A stretch of 28,243 bases of DNA from Bacteroidales bacterium UBA4243 (lineage in GTDB: Bacteria > Bacteroidota > Bacteroidia > Bacteroidales > F082). The DNA lies in the NCBI GenBank assembly GCA_002396205.1, contig DGXB01000070.1, forward strand, positions 1-28,243, given 5' to 3'. Under the pieces are notes generated by a model. It saw nothing but the letters and a program-made list of their open reading frames with translations. It was not told the origin of the DNA and ran no database searches. The position numbers and the translations under genes are program-made. This document shows, in pieces, positions 22,695 through 28,243 of the stretch (positions are counted from its first letter, which is position 1; each line of letters starts with the position of its first letter).

Positions 22695-23239
22695 TGCGCT
22701 GAAATTTTGATTTCCCGTATCACCCTCGCCGGACTGCCAGCCACAACCATGTTGTCGGGCACGTCCTTGGTGACTACGCTACCCGCCGCCACGATGGCGT
22801 TTTCGCCAATGGTGACGCCAGCCAGCACCGTCACATTGGCTCCTAACCAAGCGTTGCGCTTCACGACAATGGGTTTGGTGAGCAGACTGTGGCGCGTCTC
22901 TGGGTTTTCGGGATGGTATTCGGTGGCCAACACGCAGTGAGGCCCGATGAAGACATCGTCTTCGATGGTGATGCCACCAAGGGCGAGGAAAGTGCAGCCG
23001 AAGTTGACGAAACAGTCGCGCCCGAAGCGTGTCTTCATGCCATAATTGATATGGAACGGTGTGAAGACACGGACGGTCTCATCGATTTCAGAATTGGTGA
23101 TTTGGCGAAGGTAGTCGCGCACTTCGGCTTCGGTGTGCCAGCCGGTGTTCATCTCCGCCGACAATTGCATTGTGCGTTGGACGTCGGCATAGAGGTCGTC
23201 GCTGCCGACGTAGTCTTTTCCTGTGGGAGTATTGCTCAT
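22691..23239 (-). CDS. Maltose/galactoside O-acetyltransferase-like hexapeptide-repeat protein
   Basis: A 182-residue left-handed beta-helix acetyltransferase that transfers acetyl from acetyl-CoA to a sugar or similar hydroxyl. The N-terminal Maa-type helical cap (about 1-45, with AEMNTGWHTEAEVRDYLRQI) is followed by hexapeptide repeats: RFGRDCFVNFGCTFLALGGI, TIEDDVFIGPHCVLATEYHP with the likely catalytic His109, and WLGANVTVLAGVTIGENAIV. The coenzyme-A tail segment is VVAGSPARVIREI. Length and order match Maa and LacA. Its stop overlaps the start of the radical SAM gene, and it lies 16 bases after the flavoprotein gene stop, in one operon. Fold and enzyme class are secure; the acceptor sugar is unknown. 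Confidence 0.94.
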   Translation of the reverse strand: MSNTPTGKDYVGSDDLYADVQRTMQLSAEMNTGWHTEAEVRDYLRQITNSEIDETVRVFTPFHINYGMKTRFGRDCFVNFGCTFLALGGITIEDDVFIGPHCVLATEYHPENPETRHSLLTKPIVVKRNAWLGANVTVLAGVTIGENAIVAAGSVVTKDVPDNMVVAGSPARVIREIKISAQ

Positions 23240-23255
23240 AAATGGTTAAACTGTT

Positions 23256-23873
23256 TTATCGGATAAAATTAGTGTAATGAATTTCTTCCTTTTCAGGCAG
23301 TCCGTTGCGTTCGCGCTCTGCGGCGATGGCGCGGATGAGGAAGGCCATGTTGCGGCCCAAGATGCGCATGATCTGCACGCCTTCTTCGTCTTTCATCACA
23401 TCTTCCGATGTATGGCCGTGCACCATGTTCCAATAACGGCTGCTCACAACGGGCATCTCGCTGATGGTAAAGTATTTGTTGAGCCTATCGAAGGAGGCTG
23501 TGGTGCCACCACGTCGTGCCGAGACAATGGCCGTGCCCACTTTCATCCGCTTGTCGAATGAGGTACTGAAAAACAGTCGGTCAAGCAGGTTGGTGAGCGT
23601 TCCGTTGGGGCCGCCGTAATACACTGGCGAGCCGACCACGAGGCCGTCGGCTTGCTCGAATTTGGATGCCACTTCGTTCACCATGTCGTTGAAGACGCAA
23701 CGCCCCAATTCGGCACATTTGCCACAAGCGATGCAGCCACGAATGTCCTTGTTCCCGATGTGGACGATTTCGGTCTCTATACCGTTCTTTTCCAATTCGT
23801 TGGCCACGATGTTGAGGGCCGTAAAAGTGCAGCCGTTGGCATGTGGGCTGCCGTTGATTAATAGAACTTTCAT
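23256..23873 (-). CDS. NADPH-dependent FMN reductase / iron-sulfur flavoprotein-like
   Basis: A 205-residue flavodoxin-fold oxidoreductase. KVLLINGSPHANGCTFTALN is the FMN phosphate-binding loop; a four-cysteine patch, GCIACGKCAELGRCVF (residues about 46-61), is typical of the ferredoxin-like insertion of iron-sulfur flavoproteins. VVGSPVYYGGPNGTLTNLLD is the isoalloxazine-binding segment. The C-terminus carries ILGRNMAFLIRAIAAERER. It probably moves electrons from NAD(P)H to quinones or metals; the substrate is not known. It appears to head an operon with the hexapeptide acetyltransferase and radical SAM genes. No exact TAnnTTTG box was found upstream (nearest is TACATTTA near 23920). Family well supported. 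Confidence 0.92.
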   Translation of the reverse strand: MKVLLINGSPHANGCTFTALNIVANELEKNGIETEIVHIGNKDIRGCIACGKCAELGRCVFNDMVNEVASKFEQADGLVVGSPVYYGGPNGTLTNLLDRLFFSTSFDKRMKVGTAIVSARRGGTTASFDRLNKYFTISEMPVVSSRYWNMVHGHTSEDVMKDEEGVQIMRILGRNMAFLIRAIAAERERNGLPEKEEIHYTNFIR

Positions 23874-23966
23874 TTTCTTATTCTTATGTATTGTACTTTC
23901 TTAGATACTGTGATTAAATGTACTAAACACCTAACTTGTCGTCGGAATACGCGACTTCTTTACACC

Positions 23967-24521
23967 CTATTTTTCTTCCATTATTTCGGTTTTAGGCTTT
24001 CGTGCAAACAATTTGGCAAGAAAGATGCATACTGCATAAATAATCGAAGGCAATAGTACAATCGAAATGAATAATATCAAATCATCGCTAATGTTTACTC
24101 GCGACAAATCAAGATTTAAACAAGCTAAGGGGAATTCACAACCTAAAGGGAAAAGCCATATTAATCTACTAATTGGCTGCAACCACAGAAGACCATCCAT
24201 CAAAGCAAGCACAATAGGACAAAGCCAAATATACCAATTCTGTTCGGCTTTTTCGTAAACATAATGAGCAGCAATCCCAGGGATTACCATAGTGAAAATG
24301 CTTGCGCAAATCGTAAAACACGCCGTTGCCCATTCTGGTAATTCAGGATTAACAAAGACATCATTATCGAGAATGTATGCCAACAAATAGCCCAAAAAGA
24401 CGTATGCCAAATAGACAATCATAAAAGCCCAAAAGAAGGGCGTTTTATTTCCGATGATATTGTGGTTTTTGTCTTTCTTGGTCATACTGGAAACCGTTTG
24501 GTTTAATAACGGATTAAGCAT
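23967..24521 (-). CDS. Hypothetical polytopic membrane protein
   Basis: A 184-residue protein with about four transmembrane segments, near residues 30-50 (FFWAFMIVYLAYVFLGYLLA), 68-86 (TACFTICASIFTMVIPGIAA), 97-127 (NWYIWLCPIVLALMDGLLWL) and 146-169 (DLILFISIVLLPSIIYAVCI). The tail is basic and acidic (ARKPKTEIMEEK). I do not recognise a family. The start may be ATG 24521 or ATG 24485 (MTKKDKNHN), the latter giving a more usual Lys-rich cytoplasmic start. Composition is AT-richer than the flanking genes, which may hint at recent transfer. It lies 101 bases downstream of the AlkZ-related gene on the same strand; the gap holds no clear signal. Coding status is supported by length and coherent membrane topology. 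Confidence 0.72.
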   Translation of the reverse strand: MLNPLLNQTVSSMTKKDKNHNIIGNKTPFFWAFMIVYLAYVFLGYLLAYILDNDVFVNPELPEWATACFTICASIFTMVIPGIAAHYVYEKAEQNWYIWLCPIVLALMDGLLWLQPISRLIWLFPLGCEFPLACLNLDLSRVNISDDLILFISIVLLPSIIYAVCIFLAKLFARKPKTEIMEEK

Positions 24522-24622
24522 TTTTTTATTGTTTGGCCACGACCCGATGAAGATGCCTTCGCAGACCTATGCAAAGCGACTCAAAATGATGTAAACGATG
24601 CTTTTCATTCGATTGCCTTACT

Positions 24623-25303
24623 CTATTTCAGCACCTTCAAAACTTGTTTTCGAGATGCCGACCCATCCGTCAGCGTTGTGATGTGGTCGATTAATAACTC
24701 CAGCGACTCCTCTGGCGTGTGGTCGGTATGGAGCGTGGCAAAGTCTTCAAACAGCGACTCGGGCGTGCAGAAATACGACACCTGCCAGCCGTTGTAAACC
24801 TGCTCGGGGCCACGATACACCCGCTCGATGGCTCCCGTAACGACCCTGCATTGGTGCATCAGCTTGGCAATGGCGGCGTCGGCTTGGCCTTTTTTCACGT
24901 CAAGCAAGGCCCGCACCTCCTTGATGGTGATGCTGCCTTGCTTTTCGAGATAAGCCATGATTTGCTCGCCGTTCTTGTCGGGCGTTGTCGTGGCGCGGCG
25001 GACATTCATCAATTCACGATAAAAGGGAACCGTCGCGAAGGCGGCTTTTCCCCCGCATAAGAATTTCCCATAGGCGATACCGCCGTTTTGGAGGCAGTCA
25101 ATCTTCCAGTCCCATGGCCCGAGCGAGTTTTCCTCACCGCCAAACCAAAACCCAGGTTCAGTGAGTTCCTTGATGGAATACCCTGGAATAGCGCTGGTGA
25201 AGAACGGGAGGATCCCCAGCTCGCAAATGGCTCGCTCCATCGTCTCTGGACTGGATATTTGTAAGTCGGTCATGTCACAAGTCATAGTCCTATGGTCTCG
25301 CAT
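24623..25303 (-). CDS. AlkZ-related (winged-helix DNA glycosylase-like) protein
   Basis: A protein of up to 226 residues. The N-terminal region AICELGILPFFTSAIPGYSI, followed by ELTEPGFWFGGEENSLGPWD and NGGIAYGKFLCGGKAAFATV, is the pattern I associate with Bacteroidota AlkZ-related proteins, shorter relatives of the AlkZ/AlkX DNA glycosylases that unhook cross-linked bases. The middle segment (about 115-160) reads as a winged helix (GEQIMAYLEKQGSITIKEVR, GQADAAIAKLMHQC). I do not see the full catalytic arrangement of AlkZ, so glycosylase activity is unproven. The start could be ATG 25303, 25285 or 25273; the first is 26 bases after the flavoprotein stop and is kept here. Probably in one transcript with the flavoprotein at 25330. 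Family moderately sure. Confidence 0.75.
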   Translation of the reverse strand: MRDHRTMTCDMTDLQISSPETMERAICELGILPFFTSAIPGYSIKELTEPGFWFGGEENSLGPWDWKIDCLQNGGIAYGKFLCGGKAAFATVPFYRELMNVRRATTTPDKNGEQIMAYLEKQGSITIKEVRALLDVKKGQADAAIAKLMHQCRVVTGAIERVYRGPEQVYNGWQVSYFCTPESLFEDFATLHTDHTPEESLELLIDHITTLTDGSASRKQVLKVLK

Positions 25304-25329
25304 CCAGTTTGTTTGCTATATGCACTCAT

Positions 25330-25977
25330 CTACTTAATTGATTCCGCCATCCGTCGGCCTGCATCGAAAGCCTTTTGCAGGTCGTCTTCCCAGTGCGTTT
25401 CGCGGTACTTGCGCTTGGCTTCCTCCGAGAATCCGCCTAACTCGAAATTCGCGTAGTTCTTCACTTGATAGGTGTTGTTGGCGAACAGCTTCTCCGGCTG
25501 GCCGAGGGCCTTGGCGATGCACGGCTCCATGGTGCCGTAGCCGTTGCAGTTGCTGCCTCCTACCCCACCGTTTTGCGTCTCCACCAGCACCACGGGCATC
25601 CGTTTCTGTGCAGTGATGCTGTAGTCGTTGTACGAGAGCCACGGGAAGGCCAACCTTTCCAAGAAGGCACGCATTTGCCCCGTCACCTCGCCAAAATAGT
25701 TGGGCGAACCAAGCACAAGGCCATCGGCATCGGCGATGTCTTCCAAAATGGGCGTGAGTGCGTCCTTGAATTTGCACACTTGCGAGGCCTTGCCCTTGAT
25801 TTTGCAGGCCATGCACGACATGCAGCCTTTGTAGTCGAGACCGTAGAGGCGCGCGGTTTTCACTTCGATTTCGTTGCTTACCGAAGCGGCTCCTTCGGCA
25901 AACTTCTGCAGCATGGAGGCGGTGTTGAACGTCTTACGAGGACCACCGTCGATGATGATGATTTTCTTCGTTGTCAT
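25330..25977 (-). CDS. Flavodoxin-family NADPH-dependent oxidoreductase
   Basis: A 215-residue flavodoxin-fold protein starting at ATG 25977 (MTTKKIIIIDGGPRKTFNTA, the FMN-binding first strand); an upstream in-frame ATG at 26058 gives an extension unlike the family and would cross the promoter. KGCMSCMACKIKGKASQVCK (about 50-69) is a Cys-rich patch as in iron-sulfur flavoproteins, and LVLGSPNYFGEVTGQMRAFL is the flavin-contact loop. QNGGVGGSNCNGYGTMEPCI lies later. It is a second, distinct member beside 23256-23873. It likely transfers electrons from NAD(P)H to an unknown acceptor. It has a promoter at 25999 and probably heads a transcript with the AlkZ-related and membrane protein genes. Family secure. 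Confidence 0.92.
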   Translation of the reverse strand: MTTKKIIIIDGGPRKTFNTASMLQKFAEGAASVSNEIEVKTARLYGLDYKGCMSCMACKIKGKASQVCKFKDALTPILEDIADADGLVLGSPNYFGEVTGQMRAFLERLAFPWLSYNDYSITAQKRMPVVLVETQNGGVGGSNCNGYGTMEPCIAKALGQPEKLFANNTYQVKNYANFELGGFSEEAKRKYRETHWEDDLQKAFDAGRRMAESIK

Positions 25978-25998
25978 AAAGCGGTTATTGTGAAGGCG

Positions 25999-26006
25999 CA
26001 AAGATA
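25999..26006 (-). promoter_or_regulatory. -7 box for the flavoprotein gene at 25330
   Basis: TATCTTTG on the minus strand, 21 bases before the ATG at 25977. It lies just beyond the terminator at 26026-26063, so the flavoprotein transcript is separate from the winged-helix gene. Confidence 0.65.
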
Positions 26007-26025
26007 CGGAATTTCTTCGAAACAC

Positions 26026-26063
26026 AAAAAAAGTGCATCGGTAGGTTACCTGGTGCACTTTTT
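26026..26063 (-). terminator. Intrinsic terminator after the winged-helix gene
   Basis: On the minus strand AAAAAGTGCA and TGCACTTTTT pair over 10 bases, with an inner GGTA/TACC stem, and the right arm ends in a run of seven T. It begins about 20 bases after the stop of the 57-residue winged-helix gene. The symmetric A and T runs allow use from either side. Confidence 0.75.
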
Positions 26064-26082
26064 GGTAAGTTTTTCAAATGGT

Positions 26083-26256
26083 TCACTTTGCGGGTTCCCA
26101 CTTGCAGCGGACGGGCGACACGATGGCGCCTTCCTTTTTCAGTTCGGCGAAAGCCTTGTCGACTTCCTTGCGGTCGGCGTTCAAGGCCTTGGTGACGTCG
26201 CCAGCCGAGACGGGTTTGCCAGCCTCGCGCATGGCCTGTAATACTTGCTCTTTCAT
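26083..26256 (-). CDS. Small winged-helix (HTH) protein
   Basis: A 57-residue protein read from ATG 26256 to TGA 26085-26083. MKEQVLQAMREAGKPVSAGD, then VTKALNADRKEVDKAFAELK and KEGAIVSPVRCKWEPAK give three helices and a beta wing: a complete minimal winged helix-turn-helix, with the helix starting near Asp28-Arg29 as the likely DNA-recognition helix. Function is inferred from fold only; it might regulate the adjacent genes or mediate protein contacts. It follows the lipoprotein gene by 29 bases on the same strand, so it is probably cotranscribed, and ends before a good terminator. Its codon use matches the neighbours. It is short, but the coherent fold and terminator make it a real gene. Confidence 0.78.
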   Translation of the reverse strand: MKEQVLQAMREAGKPVSAGDVTKALNADRKEVDKAFAELKKEGAIVSPVRCKWEPAK

Positions 26257-26285
26257 AGTTTGAATGATTTTAGGTGAAACAAAAT

Positions 26286-26888
26286 TTATCTCTTTTTCGG
26301 ATGGATTTTGCGATAGAACTTGAGCGACGACAGCATGGAATTGATGTCGGAGCGCGAAACAAAAGTGGCACGCAGTTCGTCCTCGCGCTCAACGCCAAAC
26401 CGGATCTGGTCGTTCAAAAGCAAACGGGTGTGGGTGAGCGTCACGCTTTCGCATTTCTCATTGGGAATGAAGCTGTTGAAGCATCCCATGATCTCCATCG
26501 TGGCACCTTTGGGCTGCTTGAAAAAGTCCTTGAGCTGCTGCAACGTGGCTTCAGCCTCGTCGAGTGTGGTTCCCAATGGGATAAAAAGCTCATGGAAAGG
26601 ATCGATATAGATTTGGATGAACTTGTCGCCATATCCAAGACAGCCGACGGAAAGGTAATAGGCATCCCCGTCGTCACGGTCCATGGAGAAAAGCTCCAGC
26701 CGCGTAAATCCATTATCATCTTCCTCAATCGCGGCGATTTCCTTTCTTTTTGAAAGCTCCGAAACCATGCTCGGGTTTTCGTTTTTGGGTCTGTCGGCAC
26801 TCATTTTCTTGGAGCTGCCGCATGAGGTAAACAATAAAGCACCTCCTAAGAGGAACACTGTCATCGTTTTAGCAAAAGCCCTGTTCAT
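26286..26888 (-). CDS. Hypothetical lipoprotein
   Basis: A 200-residue exported protein. Signal peptide MNRAFAKTMTVFLLGGALLF and a lipobox ending at Cys23 (LFTSC), followed by GSSKKMSADRPKNENP, a flexible polar linker. The body is mixed alpha/beta (RLELFSMDRDDGDAYYLSVG, KFIQIYIDPFHELFIPLGTT, DEAEATLQQLKDFF) and ends in a basic tail KFYRKIHPKKR. I do not recognise a family; the segment AEATLQQLKDFFKQPKGATM might mark a compact domain. It sits upstream of the winged-helix gene in the same transcript and is divergent from the Sir2 gene. Promoter at 26912. Lipoprotein class is well supported; role unknown. Confidence 0.82.
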   Translation of the reverse strand: MNRAFAKTMTVFLLGGALLFTSCGSSKKMSADRPKNENPSMVSELSKRKEIAAIEEDDNGFTRLELFSMDRDDGDAYYLSVGCLGYGDKFIQIYIDPFHELFIPLGTTLDEAEATLQQLKDFFKQPKGATMEIMGCFNSFIPNEKCESVTLTHTRLLLNDQIRFGVEREDELRATFVSRSDINSMLSSLKFYRKIHPKKR

Positions 26889-26911
26889 TTCAATACAAGG
26901 TTATGAGGGTA

Positions 26912-26919
26912 CAAAGATA
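26912..26919 (-). promoter_or_regulatory. -7 box for the lipoprotein gene
   Basis: TATCTTTG on the minus strand, 23 bases before the ATG at 26888. Part of the divergent regulatory region shared with the Sir2 gene (26889-27047). Confidence 0.63.
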
Positions 26920-26995
26920 CGCTTTTTTTGTCAAAACGGTTTGGTTGTTTTTGTCCAAATTTTTTTCCCAATTGACAAAAACCAATAATAATTCC

Positions 26996-27003
26996 TACCT
27001 TTG
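26996..27003 (+). promoter_or_regulatory. Bacteroidota promoter for the Sir2 gene
   Basis: TACCTTTG (TAnnTTTG) with TTG at 26972-26974, spacing 21 bases. The ATG at 27048 follows after a leader of about 40 bases rich in A. Confidence 0.7.
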
Positions 27004-27047
27004 CAACGCTTACAATCGATTTAACCAACGCAATCAATCATAAAACA

Positions 27048-27803
27048 ATGAATACTAAAGAAGAAAAAATCAAGCAGGCCGCCGAAATCCTCTCCAAGGC
27101 GAAGAACATCGTAGGTTTCACTGGAGCCGGCACCTCGGCTGAGAGCGGCATCCCGCCTTTTCGTGGCGAAGGGGGCATCTGGAACCAATATGACCCCAAC
27201 TCCTTGGACATCGACTTCTATTACCGCCACACTAAAGAGTCGTGGCGCATCATCCGCGAAGTGTTCTATAACTTCTTCAGCAACAAGGACATTAAGCCAA
27301 ATCCTGGACATCTCATCCTCGCCAAATGGGAGAAGGAAGGTCGCCTGAGCAGCGTCATCACGCAAAACATCGACGACCTGCACACCGTGGCGGGCAACAC
27401 GGTCGTTTATGAGTTCCACGGCAACATGTCGCGCTTCGTATGCACAAATTGCGGTCACAAGGTGGACGCCAAGAGCTTGACACTCACTGAGAACCCGCCT
27501 CGCTGCGCCCAATGCGGCGGACTGATGAAGCCCGACTTCATCTTCTTCGGCGAGGGCATTCCAGAAGACGCTTACTATGGCTCAGTGAAAGCAGCCGAAA
27601 ATTGCGACGCTTTCGTCATCATCGGAACTTCGGGCCAAGTCAGTCCGGCCAACATGATTCCTGGCATCGCCAAACGCGCCGGCGCGAAGATCATCGAAAT
27701 CAACATGGAGCCTTCGACTTATACAAACTGTATTTCAGACATTTACATCGAAGGCAAGTCGGGCGAGATCCTACCCGCGATTGATGCTTTGATGACGCGA
27801 TGA
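27048..27803 (+). CDS. cobB: Sir2-family NAD-dependent protein deacylase
   Basis: A 251-residue sirtuin that removes acyl groups from protein lysines using NAD+, yielding nicotinamide and O-acyl-ADP-ribose. NAD site GAGTSAESGIPPFRG (26-40), TQNIDDLH (105-112) and catalytic His124 (FHG). Zinc is held by four cysteines: C132-x2-C135 (VCTNC) and C153-x2-C156 (RCAQC). The C-terminal NAD contacts GTSGQVSPA and IEINMEP are present, so the protein looks fully active. It has its own promoter and lies divergent from the lipoprotein gene and convergent with the glycosylase-family gene. No defence partner gene is adjacent, so a housekeeping deacylase role is the simplest reading. Name follows common use for bacterial sirtuins. 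Confidence 0.95.
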   Translation: MNTKEEKIKQAAEILSKAKNIVGFTGAGTSAESGIPPFRGEGGIWNQYDPNSLDIDFYYRHTKESWRIIREVFYNFFSNKDIKPNPGHLILAKWEKEGRLSSVITQNIDDLHTVAGNTVVYEFHGNMSRFVCTNCGHKVDAKSLTLTENPPRCAQCGGLMKPDFIFFGEGIPEDAYYGSVKAAENCDAFVIIGTSGQVSPANMIPGIAKRAGAKIIEINMEPSTYTNCISDIYIEGKSGEILPAIDALMTR

Positions 27804-27811
27804 TTTTTGGA

Positions 27812-28243
27812 TTAGGCAATCCCAATAACCGCCTCGAACATCCTTCGATAGGCTTCAACCTTTTTGTCAAATGACAACGGATAAGCGCGTGAGGATGAGG
27901 GAAGTCGGTATAACCTTATCCCTTCTCTCAAAGGAATATCCGTATTTGGTGAAGGCAGCTTATCGATACCGTAATAAGCGCACACTTCGGACGTGGCTTT
28001 TTCGCCCGTCGTGGCGATGGCATGACATTGTGGCATTTGCTTCAGCAAAGCCTCAATATCGGTGTGTTCCACAATCTCCAAAAAGGCATCGGAGGCGTTG
28101 TCTTTCAGGCGGTTCACCGCTGTGGCCGTGTCGAAGAACGCAATGCCTTTCTCGTTCAAAAACGCAACTATCTCATTCATTTTGAAACATTTGTGCTCGG
28201 TGTCGACAAAATGGTTCTTGTCACCGAACCAGATTTCGCCTTC
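27812..28243 (-). CDS. Uracil-DNA glycosylase-family protein, 5' end outside window
   Basis: The frame is open to the window edge, so only the last 143 residues are seen. The visible start IWFGDKNHFVDTEHKCFK followed by EIVAFLNEKGIAFFDTATAV fits the uracil-DNA glycosylase superfamily protein common in Bacteroidota as I recall it; FDTATAVNRLKDNASD, AIATTGEKATSEVCAYYGI and YRLPSSSRAYPLSFDKKVEA are characteristic, with PSSSRAYPL replacing the classical HPSP motif. An internal ATG at 28180 is probably not the true start because the reading continues upstream with family-like sequence. Family members excise damaged or mispaired bases or act on unknown substrates. It converges with the Sir2 gene, 8 bases apart. 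The active-site half lies outside the window. Confidence 0.85.
   Translation of the reverse strand, partial: EGEIWFGDKNHFVDTEHKCFKMNEIVAFLNEKGIAFFDTATAVNRLKDNASDAFLEIVEHTDIEALLKQMPQCHAIATTGEKATSEVCAYYGIDKLPSPNTDIPLREGIRLYRLPSSSRAYPLSFDKKVEAYRRMFEAVIGIA

Noticed and set aside
24540..24720. Plus-strand stretch reading DEDAFADLCKATQNDVNDAF, faintly like a sigma-factor start
   Set aside because: No start codon or binding site, and the frame runs into the opposite-strand AlkZ-related gene; probably chance.
25465..26241. 258-residue plus-strand frame opposite the flavoprotein and winged-helix genes
   Set aside because: It crosses a terminator, a promoter and two real minus-strand genes.
27048..27803. 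Sir2 gene as part of a Sir2-type defence system
   Set aside because: It is a complete zinc-containing deacylase of ordinary length with no Argonaute, SLOG or effector partner beside it; a housekeeping role fits better.
1..28243. CRISPR array, tRNA, rRNA, insertion sequence or integrase
   Set aside because: No regularly spaced repeats, tRNA-like cloverleaf, rRNA sequence, transposase or recombinase frame was seen on either strand.

Overview
The window looks like a Bacteroidales (Bacteroidota) chromosome segment. The signs are repeated TAnnTTTG -7 promoter boxes with a -33 TTG/TTTG, A-rich leaders with few Shine-Dalgarno sequences, many Sec and lipobox signals, a TPR histidine kinase/LuxR regulator pair, an SPFH plus ribbon-helix-helix gene pair of the Bacteroides type, and families typical of gut Bacteroidales. 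No tRNA, rRNA, CRISPR array, transposase or integrase was seen. Coding density is high: no gene-free stretch exceeds about 210 bases. The longest (1702-1909) holds two divergent promoters and short degenerate repeats. The next (7754-7936) holds the long leader of a flavin reductase gene.

Layout. 1-1701: very GC-rich block with the C-terminal part of gcvP, a small outer-membrane protein, a strong terminator, a 54-residue ribbon-helix-helix protein and what looks like an SPFH/band-7 gene that has lost its middle in frame. 1702-10999: moderate GC; an M48 lipoprotein protease, a two-component pair divergent from a beta-helix surface lipoprotein, a flavin reductase, a flavodoxin with an apparent signal peptide, an outer-membrane protein and a membrane-anchored metallophosphoesterase. 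11073-18900: a three-gene cassette (RecQ helicase fused to a ComF-like phosphoribosyltransferase; a DprA-like protein; a 1602-residue exonuclease-RecQ-UvrD fusion), the first two genes clearly AT-richer. 18902-25977: CDF transporter, nitroreductase, acetyltransferase, a frameshifted kinase-like gene, radical SAM protein, hexapeptide acetyltransferase, two FMN flavoproteins, a membrane protein and an AlkZ-related protein. 26083-28243: a 57-residue winged-helix protein, a lipoprotein, a Sir2 deacylase and a partial uracil-DNA glycosylase-family gene.

The main candidate for a new system is the 11073-18900 cassette. ComF-family phosphoribosyltransferases, a helicase partner and DprA are the set that handles incoming single-stranded DNA in natural transformation. 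Here the helicase and ComF parts are fused, DprA follows directly, and the third gene joins a WRN-like exonuclease-RecQ unit to a UvrD helicase. I infer a DNA-processing or anti-invader module. I cannot tell from sequence alone whether it is already catalogued.

Other points of interest: the internal deletion of the SPFH gene beside a sharp composition change near 1.7 kb, two related GTAGAGAC palindromes each placed between convergent genes, promoters so close to start codons that leaderless or nearly leaderless mRNAs are expected, and the -1 frameshift in the kinase-like gene.
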